A DNA stretch of 64,000 nt from Arthrobacter sp. DWC3 (GTDB taxonomy: Bacteria > Actinomycetota > Actinomycetes > Actinomycetales > Micrococcaceae): NCBI RefSeq assembly GCF_002929375.1, contig NZ_PJIP01000013.1:50516-114515 (forward strand), in the 5' to 3' direction. Below the pieces are notes generated by a model, which saw nothing but the letters and a program-made list of their open reading frames with translations, was not told where the DNA came from and ran no database searches. Shown here piece after piece: positions 6,911-14,263 of this stretch. The position numbers and the translations under genes were made by a program. The first letter of the stretch is position 1. Every line of letters starts with the position of its first letter.

Positions 6911-7943
6911 GTATCTGCCCGGCATCATCTGGCTGGTTATCCTTCTGGCCGTCAACGCGTTTTTCGTCGGCGCGGAGTTCGCCGTCATCTCCGCACGCCG
7001 CTCCCAGATCGAGCCCCGCGCGGACGAGGGCAGCAAGGCCGCGAAGACCACACTGTGGGCGATGGAACACGCGACACTGATGCTGGCCACCAGTCAGCTC
7101 GGTATCACCGTGTGTTCACTGGTGATCCTGAATGTGTCCGAGCCGGCGATTCATCACCTGCTCGAATACCCGCTGGCCCTGACGCCGATCCCGCCCGAAG
7201 CCATCGGTGTGATCGCGTTCATCGTCGCCCTGCTGCTGGTGACGTTCCTGCACGTGGTTCTGGGTGAGATGGTGCCGAAGAACATCTCGTTCTCCGTGCC
7301 CACCAAGGCGGCCCTGCTCCTGGCGCCGCCCCTGGTCTTCGTGTCCAAGGTGGTCCGACCGGTGATCTGGACGCTGAACGGGATCGCGAACGGCATCCTG
7401 CGCCTGTTCAAGGTCGAGCCCAAGGACGAAGCAACCAGCGCCTATACCCTCGACGAGGTCGCAACCATTGTGGAGCAATCCACGAGGGAAGGTGTCCTCG
7501 CGGACGGCAGCGGTACCTTGACCAATGCATTTGAGTTCACGTCCAAGACTGTCGCCGACGTCGAGGTCCCCATCAGGGACATCATGCGCGTCCCTGAAAC
7601 AGCGAGCCCCGCGGATATCCAGCGTGCCGTCGGGGAGCACGGTTACTCCCGCTACATCCTCACCCGCAACGGAGAACCGGTCGGCTACCTGCACCTCAAG
7701 GACGTCACGGATCTTTCCACCCCGGAGACCTTCAATGCTCCGGTACCTGCAAAGAGGGTCCGTAGGCTCGCGTCCGCGCTGCGCAGCAGCGACCTCGAGG
7801 ACGCCCTGGCGACCATGCGGCGTACCGGCGCGCACATTGCCCGGGTCTTCGACGCTGAGGGCAACACCACCGGCATGCTCTTTCTCGAGGACATCCTCGA
7901 GGAACTCGTCGGTGAAGTTCAGGACGCCACCAGCGCCTCATAG
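6903..7943 (+). CDS. Second CNNM/CorC-type membrane protein
   Basis: A 346-residue paralogue of the preceding protein with the DUF21 membrane domain (residues 1-200, including TSQLGITVCSLVILNVSEPAI as two adjacent parts) and a CBS pair (about 215-340) ending in GMLFLEDILEELVGEV. It lacks the C-terminal CorC_HlyC domain of its partner. Such long-plus-short pairs occur widely in Actinobacteria and may form a hetero-oligomeric cation transporter. The ATG lies inside the last codons of the upstream gene. Confidence 0.9.
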   Translation: MSEYLPGIIWLVILLAVNAFFVGAEFAVISARRSQIEPRADEGSKAAKTTLWAMEHATLMLATSQLGITVCSLVILNVSEPAIHHLLEYPLALTPIPPEAIGVIAFIVALLLVTFLHVVLGEMVPKNISFSVPTKAALLLAPPLVFVSKVVRPVIWTLNGIANGILRLFKVEPKDEATSAYTLDEVATIVEQSTREGVLADGSGTLTNAFEFTSKTVADVEVPIRDIMRVPETASPADIQRAVGEHGYSRYILTRNGEPVGYLHLKDVTDLSTPETFNAPVPAKRVRRLASALRSSDLEDALATMRRTGAHIARVFDAEGNTTGMLFLEDILEELVGEVQDATSAS

Positions 7944-7950
7944 AAGCGCC

Positions 7951-7997
7951 ACTGCCGGCGCCGGGATGGCCCGTTTCGTCAGACCGGCGCCCGCAGT
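7951..7997 (+). terminator. Imperfect hairpin after the CNNM pair
   Basis: ACTGCCGGCGCCGG at 7951-7964 pairs with 7984-7997 with one mismatch around a 19-base loop, eight bases after the stop codon. No clear T tract follows. Probable end of the CNNM operon. Confidence 0.5.
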
Positions 7998-8038
7998 ATC
8001 GCTAGACCTCAACTGCTTGAACTGTCCACGGTTGGGGG

Positions 8039-8123
8039 CAGTTCGGGTTATCCACGGCTGGAATTAGGGAGCCATTGAGGTAGCTCCCCAGCGGTCGTAG
8101 CGGTGGATAACCCATCAGAACTG
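8039..8123 (-). other. Nested inverted repeats 3' of the first IS110 transposase
   Basis: GGGTTATCCAC (8045-8055) pairs with GTGGATAACCC (8103-8113), and CAGTTC (8039-8044) with GAACTG (8118-8123); inside them GGGAGC (8067-8072) pairs with GCTCCC (8083-8088). The structure overlaps the transposase stop codon. It may be the insertion-sequence end, a terminator, or part of a structured RNA. Confidence 0.5.
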
Positions 8124-9419
8124 TCCCCGGCTGTGGTCAGCGGCGCCGGGACCGCACCAGTCGGCGGGGTTGGCGTAGTGTGTCAGCGCTACGGCGTTCG
8201 TGTCCTTCTCGCGCAGCCATGCCCTGTATCGGAGGAGGAGTTGATCGTTGCGTGTCCTGCCGCGCTCGAGCCGGGAAAGCGTCGACGGCCACTCACCAAG
8301 ACTGCCGGCCGCTTCCTGCAACGTGATACCGAGTTCGTGGCGCAGCGGGCGGAGGTCACCGATCGCGGGCGCTGGGACGGGGTTGGTGATCTGTCGATAG
8401 ACCTCGCGGGCGACGTAGCGTTTCAGGCACCGGATGATCTCTCGTTTACTCTTGCCTTCCTCGGTCCGCTTGGTGACGTAGTTTTTTGTTCTGGGGTCGA
8501 TGTTCATGCGCACCAGGACAATGTGGTGCAGAGCGCAGTTCGCCTGTCTGTCTCCTCCACGGCTGAGGCGGTGACGGCTGGTCTTTCCCGAGGAGGCTGG
8601 GACAGGGGCGACGCCCGCCAGGGCTGCGAATTGGGCTTCGTTTCTTACCCGGTCCTGGTTGTCCCCGAGCGTGACGAGCAGCTGAGATGCGACATCGGTA
8701 CCAACGCCGGTCAGTTCCTGCAGCATCGGCGCATAGGACTCCAAAATGTCCTTCAGCTGGGCGGTAGCATCATCGATTTCAGTGCTCAGGTGCTGATAAC
8801 GCACTGCCAATGCTTTGAGCACGCGTGCTGTCACGTAGGAGGGATCGGCCAGATGCCCTGTCGGGCGGGAGCGGGCCATGACGCCAATCATTGTCGCCGT
8901 GGTCATGCCCTGGTATTTGCACCGTAGAACTTCCGGTGCGGAGATCAGCAGGCCCTTGATCTGGTTGATCGCAGCGCTCCGGGACTTCATCGCGGACACC
9001 CGCAATGCCCGTAGGACGCGCAGGCACTCAACGGGCCCGTCCTTGGCTTTTGGGATCGCCGTACTCCTGCCCGCGATAACTGACTGAGCTGCCCGATAGG
9101 CATCCAGGGGATCTGTCTTGCCCTTGAGTCGGCGCTGCTGACGGTCAGGCCTATTGACCTCGATGACGAGGATCTCCTCGCCCTGCAGAACCTTGGTCAG
9201 GGCTGCCCCATAGGTGCCGGTGCCTTCCATGCCAACTTGCAGGACCTCGCCGAATCCGGTGACGAAGCCGAGGACCTCCCGGTATCCCGCTGATGTCGTC
9301 GGAAACTCCCGATCACCTAGCGGTTTCCCGTACTCGGTGACGACGGCGACGTGGTGGGTATCAGCGTGCGTGTCGATACCAACAACTACGCGGGTTCCCT
9401 GCACTTCTGAATCTGACAT
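8115..9419 (-). CDS. IS110-family transposase with extra C-terminal HTH
   Basis: A 434-residue DEDD transposase. The RuvC-like N-terminal domain has GIDTHAD (D16), GMEGTG (E65) and KTDPLDAY (D103, D106); the C-terminal IS116/IS110/IS902 domain has LTGVGTDVASQLL and the serine-containing LAGVAPVPASSGK. IS110 enzymes recombine circular DNA guided by a bridge RNA encoded in a non-coding end of the element. Beyond the usual end (about residue 345) this protein carries an XRE-like helix-turn-helix, LGITLQEAAGSLGEWPSTLS. The start ATG has GAAAGG just upstream. It is divergent from another IS110 transposase. Confidence 0.92.
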   Translation of the reverse strand: MSDSEVQGTRVVVGIDTHADTHHVAVVTEYGKPLGDREFPTTSAGYREVLGFVTGFGEVLQVGMEGTGTYGAALTKVLQGEEILVIEVNRPDRQQRRLKGKTDPLDAYRAAQSVIAGRSTAIPKAKDGPVECLRVLRALRVSAMKSRSAAINQIKGLLISAPEVLRCKYQGMTTATMIGVMARSRPTGHLADPSYVTARVLKALAVRYQHLSTEIDDATAQLKDILESYAPMLQELTGVGTDVASQLLVTLGDNQDRVRNEAQFAALAGVAPVPASSGKTSRHRLSRGGDRQANCALHHIVLVRMNIDPRTKNYVTKRTEEGKSKREIIRCLKRYVAREVYRQITNPVPAPAIGDLRPLRHELGITLQEAAGSLGEWPSTLSRLERGRTRNDQLLLRYRAWLREKDTNAVALTHYANPADWCGPGAADHSRGQF

Positions 9420-9736
9420 GTCGGCCTTTCAACGGAGGGTAGGTCTCCACGCGCCAGAACGGGCAGGCAATACGGTAAGGGGATCTGGTCAGGCTCCTGA
9501 CTTGTGTCATTGGTGGTGGGGTGCTGCAGGATCTGCAGTCTTGTAGCGTCCAGGGTGTCAGTCGGCACAGGTCCGCAAGCTCCTTGCCGCTCGTCTCGTT
9601 CGGGTTGGCTCACTGATAGCGTGCCGCGCCGCTGACACCCGCCCGGGGCGTGGCTCGACAGAGGCATGCGAACACTTCAAGTCAGGGTGCCCGCCACGGG
9701 TGATCCATCACTTACATCGGCGTAAGGAACCCGGAC
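9420..9736. ncRNA. Structured shared 5' region of two IS110 elements; candidate bridge RNA
   Basis: 317 non-coding bases between two divergent IS110 transposases. GGGTGTCAG (9553-9561) pairs with CTGACACCC (9632-9640) and CGGCAC (9563-9568) with GTGCCG (9621-9626), forming an extended stem around a 52-base loop. Other symmetric motifs are GTCAGG-CT-CCTGAC (9488-9501) and CTGCAG-GAT-CTGCAG (9524-9538). In IS110-group elements the bridge RNA is made from the region 5' of the transposase. The exact RNA and which element owns it cannot be decided by eye. Confidence 0.4.
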
Positions 9737-10771
9737 ATGATCATCATCGGCATCGACCCGCACAAATCCTCCATCACCGCAGCAGCCATCGATTCCTCGG
9801 GCTGCCAGCTCGCGGTACGGCGCTTCGTCGTCAACGCAGGAACTGCCAGACAGTTACTGGCCTGGGCCGCGCAGTGGCCTGAACGCAGATTCGCTATTGA
9901 AGGCGCGAACGGTCTGGGACGGGGAACCGCGCAGATCCTCGTGGCCCATGGCGAGGCCGTTGTCGACGTTCCCTCCACACTGGCCATGAAAGTCAGGGTC
10001 CTCTCCACCGGCGGCGGGCGTAAAAGCGACCCTGCGGACGCATTCGCGGTCGCCCTGACGGGCCTCCGTCAGAAGAAGCTGCGCGTCGTCGTGGCAGAGG
10101 ACCAGACCACGATCCTGCGTCTGCTGGCCGAACGCCGCGAGGATCTGGGCCACGAACGCGCCCGGTTGCTCAATCGTCTGCACCGGCTCCTGCGTGAACT
10201 CCTCCCTGGTGGTGTCGACCCCGGTTTGAGCGCTGACAAAGCCGCCGCGGTGCTGCGGACGATCAGGCCGGCAACAGCCACTGATGCGGTCCGGCGTGAG
10301 CTCACCAAGGAGCTGCTTGCTGATCTTCGACGCATCGATTCCTCGATGAAAAGCAACGAAGCCCAGACCCGGACCGTGTTGGACGCCGCCAACACCACCC
10401 TGCAAGAACTCCCCGGTATCGGCGTCGTCCTGGCAGCAAAGCTCTTAGGCCATGTCGGTGACATCACTCGATTCCCCAGCGCCTCACATTTCGCCAGCTA
10501 CACAGGCACCGCACCGCTGGAAGCCTCCAGCGGTAACCACAACCGGCACAGACTCAACACCGGAGGCAACCGGCAACTCAACTCCGTGCTGCACACCATG
10601 GCCGTCTGCCAAAGCCGCGACCCCGGGCCAGGCCGGGACTACTACCTGAAGAAAATCAGCGAAGGAAAAACACCCCGAGAAGCCCGCAGAGCACTCAAAC
10701 GACGCCTCTCCAACGTCCTCTACCGGCAGATCCTCCACGACCACCACCACGCCGAAAAGACCGCCGCTTGA
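9737..10771 (+). CDS. IS110-family transposase
   Basis: A 344-residue DEDD transposase starting at ATG 9737 with AAGGA upstream. The catalytic residues are D7 (GIDPHKSS), E55 (FAIEGANGLG), and D98 and D101 (KSDPADAF); the C-terminal domain carries LPGIGVVLAAKLLGHVGD and the serine-bearing YTGTAPLEASSG. Its length is normal for the family. Downstream the sequence TTGACACACAGAGGC immediately at the stop resembles the compact right end typical of actinobacterial IS110 elements. It is only distantly related to the 8115-9419 protein, so these are two different elements, one probably inserted next to the other. Confidence 0.93.
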   Translation: MIIIGIDPHKSSITAAAIDSSGCQLAVRRFVVNAGTARQLLAWAAQWPERRFAIEGANGLGRGTAQILVAHGEAVVDVPSTLAMKVRVLSTGGGRKSDPADAFAVALTGLRQKKLRVVVAEDQTTILRLLAERREDLGHERARLLNRLHRLLRELLPGGVDPGLSADKAAAVLRTIRPATATDAVRRELTKELLADLRRIDSSMKSNEAQTRTVLDAANTTLQELPGIGVVLAAKLLGHVGDITRFPSASHFASYTGTAPLEASSGNHNRHRLNTGGNRQLNSVLHTMAVCQSRDPGPGRDYYLKKISEGKTPREARRALKRRLSNVLYRQILHDHHHAEKTAA

Positions 10772-10992
10772 CACACAGAGGCGCTATCAGGCCATACCCG
10801 CCGGCACGTGAAGCGATCGAAGGCCGGTGGGCAAGTCAGGGGAAGGACAGCAACCCCTAGGGACTGCGTCATGTGGACAGAGAGCCACACCGGACCCGCG
10901 ATCAGTTTCCACTATTACCGTGGGCAGGAGGCGGACTGCGATCGAGTGCCAGATATGCTCGTGCTCAATCGACGACATGATGAGGAGCAGAA

Positions 10993-11241
10993 GTGGCGGG
11001 AAACCCGATATATGGCGCTGGCTACCACCAAGGATTTGATGAAGGGTCCCGTTCCGGGGTCGCACTAGGTGCAGCGGGAGCTCTTATCTTGACTGGAGTG
11101 GTTCGTTGGGGTCCTCAGGGCTATCGGAAACTTAAGGATTGGCGAGAGTCCAAACGCGAATTCACAATCAGGGAGGAAGAAGCCAAACGCGAGCGGACGG
11201 TCCTCAAGGGACTAATAGAGCCCGACGAGAACCAGAAGTAG
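10993..11241 (+). CDS. Small glycine-rich membrane protein
   Basis: An 82-residue protein starting at GTG 10993 with GAGGAG upstream. The N-terminal half is glycine- and alanine-rich and contains one membrane segment (GVALGAAGALILTGVV, residues 23-38); the C-terminal half is a charged helix rich in K, R and E. A longer antisense-free frame upstream (10808 on) is in another phase and unconvincing. The 220 bases between the transposase stop and this gene hold no other gene. Function unknown. Confidence 0.6.
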   Translation: MAGNPIYGAGYHQGFDEGSRSGVALGAAGALILTGVVRWGPQGYRKLKDWRESKREFTIREEEAKRERTVLKGLIEPDENQK

Positions 11242-11303
11242 CAGCTCCGTTTGATGCAGTGGGCGCGCATCGCAATAGTGTCACCTAAGGCAGAATTACG
11301 GGC

Positions 11304-12020
11304 ATGTGTGGACGCTTCGTAATCGCCGGGAACAAGGCAGCTATCAGGGACGCGTTCAGTGTGGACGAGACGTATGAGGACGAGTTGAAGCCGTCGTGGA
11401 ACGTGGCTCCGATGCAGGGGATCCCGTTCGTGTCCGAGCAGCTGCGCGAGGGTGAGCTGGTGCGCCGTCTTGAGATAGCTCGCTGGGGACTCGTCCCTGT
11501 CTGGTCCAAGGACCCGAAGGCCGGCGCCAGGATGATCAACGCCCGCAGTGAGACGGTTACGGAGAAGCCGTCGTTTCGCACCGCGGCCGCCAAGCGCCGC
11601 GCACTGATACCCGCGAACGGCTACTACGAGTGGCAGAAGAACGAGGACGGAACGAAGACCCCTTACTACCTCCACGGCGAGGACGAGGATCAGCTGCTGG
11701 GCTTCGCCGGCTTGTACGAGTTCTGGCCCGACCCTACCAAGCCCGAGGACGGAGAGGATAAGTGGTTGGTGACGGCGACGATCCTCACCCGGGCCGCGCA
11801 TGACGCGCTCGGGCACATCCATGACCGGACACCGGTAATTATTCCGAGGGACCTGCAGGATCAGTGGCTGGACCCGATCATGACCGAGCGCGACCAGGTG
11901 CAGCACTTCATCGACACCCTCCCCGAACCCAACCTTGTGCCGCGCATCGTCGGCAAGGAAGTCGGATCAGTCCGCAACAACGGACCCCAGCTGATTGAGT
12001 CGATTGAGTCGACGGGCTAA
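11304..12020 (+). CDS. SRAP/HMCES-family abasic-site protein (YedK-like)
   Basis: A 238-residue SOS-response-associated peptidase family protein. Key residues are present: Cys2 (MCGRF), Asn33 (WNVAP), Glu109 (NGYYEW) and His173 (HDRTPVII). The family crosslinks its Cys2 to abasic sites in single-stranded DNA after autoproteolytic removal of Met1, protecting replication forks. Cys2 fixes the start at 11304. It stands upstream of a CoiA-like nuclease and may serve DNA repair or single-stranded DNA handling during transfer; copies are common on plasmids and phages. Confidence 0.93.
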   Translation: MCGRFVIAGNKAAIRDAFSVDETYEDELKPSWNVAPMQGIPFVSEQLREGELVRRLEIARWGLVPVWSKDPKAGARMINARSETVTEKPSFRTAAAKRRALIPANGYYEWQKNEDGTKTPYYLHGEDEDQLLGFAGLYEFWPDPTKPEDGEDKWLVTATILTRAAHDALGHIHDRTPVIIPRDLQDQWLDPIMTERDQVQHFIDTLPEPNLVPRIVGKEVGSVRNNGPQLIESIESTG

Positions 12021-12152
12021 GAACCCCCACCTGGTGAATCTCTGTCCCTAAAAGATGTGAATGCTGTGGAAAAACATGCTTAGAAGATGAGCAACTGGTG
12101 GTTGATCGTCCTGTTGGATTGGAGGACTGGCGATCGATAGCAGGGGGACTGG

Positions 12153-13733
12153 ATGCAGCTGGTGGCGTATCTGAAGGGTGAGCGGTTAGACGCCACCGAA
12201 ATACCTCATGATCCTTGGCGCGCTCTCCCGGACCAGTCCGATTATGAGGACCTGGTTCTCCTTGAATGCGGTAAGAGAGCCAGACGCGTTACCCGCCTGG
12301 GACGCCAATTCTTCGCCCACTGGCCGAGAATCAACTGCCAGACAACTCACAAGTCCGAGTCTTCACAACATCTAGCCATGAAGATCGCTCTGAAGGATCG
12401 GATCAACGCCTGCCCGGGATGGCGTGCGGAGGTTGAGTACGTCGGTCCCGGCCGCCAGTGGATCGCAGATGTTATGGCCATGCACGACAACGGCAGACGC
12501 CTGGCTTTTGAGGTGCAACTCTCCGCACAAACCGAAGAAGAGTACTTCAACCGCTCCCAGAGATACGCTGACGCCGGCGTCGGTCCCGTCTGGGTCGTCC
12601 CGCAGCAGGTGTATTGGCGCGAGCTCGAGCTGCCGGTCATCGTTACCGGCTTCGGTAAGAGCAGCGACTTGCCCCAGGCGCCGAGCGACTTGATGGGCCG
12701 CCAGGAGTACCAGCCGTTGCACCGGAAGGCCACGAGCGTCGGAGCATGTGTCGACTACGTGCTGCACCCCTCTTTCACATGGGAACCCGGTAGCCCACAC
12801 CATCAACGGCAGCGCCGTCTGGCAGAAGCGGAAGCTGCTCGCCAAAGAGCTGCGGCGACAGCGGCGATTGGGCTCGTTCGTAGCAAGGAGGCTGCGCGGA
12901 AGGCGGCCGCTCAGTGGAAGGTCAAGCAACAGCAGGAGTTAGTGGCTGCGGAGGAGGCTGCAAAATTTGTACGGTTGGCGATGCCCGCGCACGCGATTAC
13001 CAGTGGGCTGCCGATCGTTAACGGCGTTCGGACCTGGGGAAGCGTTGTCAGCTGTCCGAACAGTCAGCACTCTGTGCTGATTTGGCGGCTGACGAATCCG
13101 ACAAGAAGCAACCCAAAGAAACAGGGTTGGCTGTCGGAGAGGGAGAACCTTCGCGACGTTCATCGACTCATCGACGATTGGCTGGAGCTAGTAACCGTTC
13201 CGGTTTTGAAAGGCAGGCTTGTTCCTCTCAAGGGCTCGGGTAATCCCCTTGCCTTTACATGCTCGGAGTGCAATCAGCTGATCCAGGAACGGCTGATTCG
13301 CGCGATCCCGCCTACCAAGTGGTCACTCATTACAGGAGCGGAAGGACCAGCGGTACGCTACGTCCCTTCCGAGCGGGCGCTTCAAGGATGGGAATCACTT
13401 CGCACGCGGCCTCAACCGAAGCAGCCAGAGCGTCGAGAGAACAAGCCGAAACAACAGATGACCGAGTCGCCACCAGTGGTGCAGCACTCAGAAGTCGTCG
13501 GCCCTGAAGGGACACCGTTTTGGACGACCGAAGCACGCAGTGCAGAAGAGCTAGCCGAACGCCAAGCGGCGAAAGCCGCACGAGCTGCACAGCTTCAGGT
13601 GGTTCGAGACAACCCTCGCTACCGTCTGCAGCTGAACGGCTTCCGCTTCAACTGCCTCGACTGCAATGGCGTCTTCGAGGACGGATACGAAGGCATCCAC
13701 GCGCATTCCCGTTGCGTCGCACGGCGACACTGA
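12153..13733 (+). CDS. CoiA-like nuclease with C-terminal zinc-ribbon-like motifs
   Basis: A 526-residue protein starting at ATG 12153 behind GGGGGA. Residues 65-150 match the CoiA/competence-like nuclease core, a PD-(D/E)xK fold: ESSQHLAMKIAL, then RQWIADVMA, then RRLAFEVQLSAQTEEEYFNR with the E-x-Q signature, and GPVWVVPQ. An alanine/arginine-rich coiled coil follows (about 215-275). Two cysteine pairs occur late: FTCSECNQ near 370 and FNCLDCNG with HAHSRC at the C-terminus. CoiA proteins act in DNA uptake or recombination in Firmicutes; in Actinobacteria related proteins are plasmid or phage encoded with unknown role. Confidence 0.75.
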   Translation: MQLVAYLKGERLDATEIPHDPWRALPDQSDYEDLVLLECGKRARRVTRLGRQFFAHWPRINCQTTHKSESSQHLAMKIALKDRINACPGWRAEVEYVGPGRQWIADVMAMHDNGRRLAFEVQLSAQTEEEYFNRSQRYADAGVGPVWVVPQQVYWRELELPVIVTGFGKSSDLPQAPSDLMGRQEYQPLHRKATSVGACVDYVLHPSFTWEPGSPHHQRQRRLAEAEAARQRAAATAAIGLVRSKEAARKAAAQWKVKQQQELVAAEEAAKFVRLAMPAHAITSGLPIVNGVRTWGSVVSCPNSQHSVLIWRLTNPTRSNPKKQGWLSERENLRDVHRLIDDWLELVTVPVLKGRLVPLKGSGNPLAFTCSECNQLIQERLIRAIPPTKWSLITGAEGPAVRYVPSERALQGWESLRTRPQPKQPERRENKPKQQMTESPPVVQHSEVVGPEGTPFWTTEARSAEELAERQAAKAARAAQLQVVRDNPRYRLQLNGFRFNCLDCNGVFEDGYEGIHAHSRCVARRH

Positions 13734-13745
13734 GACCATTTTTTT
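13714..13745 (+). terminator. Possible terminator after the CoiA-like gene
   Basis: A short GTCGC/GCGAC stem (13716-13720 with 13724-13728) overlaps the end of the gene and is followed, ten bases on, by a run of seven T residues at 13739-13745. Stem and tract are poorly spaced, so the call is weak. Confidence 0.3.
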
Positions 13746-13799
13746 CGGTTCCAGAGATCGCCCCAGTGCGCGCCAAGCTCTACCCTGCTTTCGCCGGCC

Positions 13800-14141
13800 C
13801 TACTGTGTAGCTTCGTTGTAGGCGTCAACGATCGACTGCGTGATGCGGCCCCGCGAGCTGGGGTTGTAGCCGTTCTCCTGCGCCCACTGGCGGATCTGCT
13901 GAGTGTTCTCACGCTTGGACCGACCGGTCGACGTCGACTGCTGTCCGCCCTGGCTCTTCCGGCCGCTGCGGGCCTTGCGTGCCTTGTCCACGTACTCGGA
14001 GAGCGCGGAGCGCAGCTTCTCGGCGTTCTCCGTGGTCAGGTCAATCTCGTACTCAGTACCGTCCATACCGAAGCGCACGGTTTCCTGTGCTACTTCACCA
14101 TTGAGGTCATCGATTAGTTCAATTTGTACGCGCTGCACCAT
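13800..14141 (-). CDS. lsr2: Lsr2-family nucleoid-associated xenogeneic silencer
   Basis: A 113-residue Lsr2 protein. The N-terminal oligomerisation domain (residues 1-50: VQIELIDDL, then GTEYEIDL and NAEKLRSAL) is followed by a basic linker and the C-terminal DNA-binding domain with the AT-hook-like RGR at 97-99 (NPSSRGRITQSIVDAY). Lsr2 binds the minor groove of AT-rich DNA and silences foreign genes in Actinobacteria, as H-NS does elsewhere. AGGAG lies seven bases before the ATG. It sits beside the AT-richer type III restriction block, a likely target. Plasmid-borne silencers often mask a plasmid from the host; that role is inferred. Confidence 0.95.
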   Translation of the reverse strand: MVQRVQIELIDDLNGEVAQETVRFGMDGTEYEIDLTTENAEKLRSALSEYVDKARKARSGRKSQGGQQSTSTGRSKRENTQQIRQWAQENGYNPSSRGRITQSIVDAYNEATQ

Positions 14142-14263
14142 TTAGATACTCCTAGATAATTGCTTGCTCACCGGATCATTGTCCCGTGGTACGTCCATCT
14201 AAACGTAGCAGGTTCGCACCTTGTGCGACTATTTCGGGGAGCATTTTGCCTCCGTTCCATACG

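Noticed and set aside
10808-11068. 86-codon frame after the second IS110 gene
   Set aside because: Overlaps the better supported 10993-11241 frame with GAGGAG and lacks domain or start signal.
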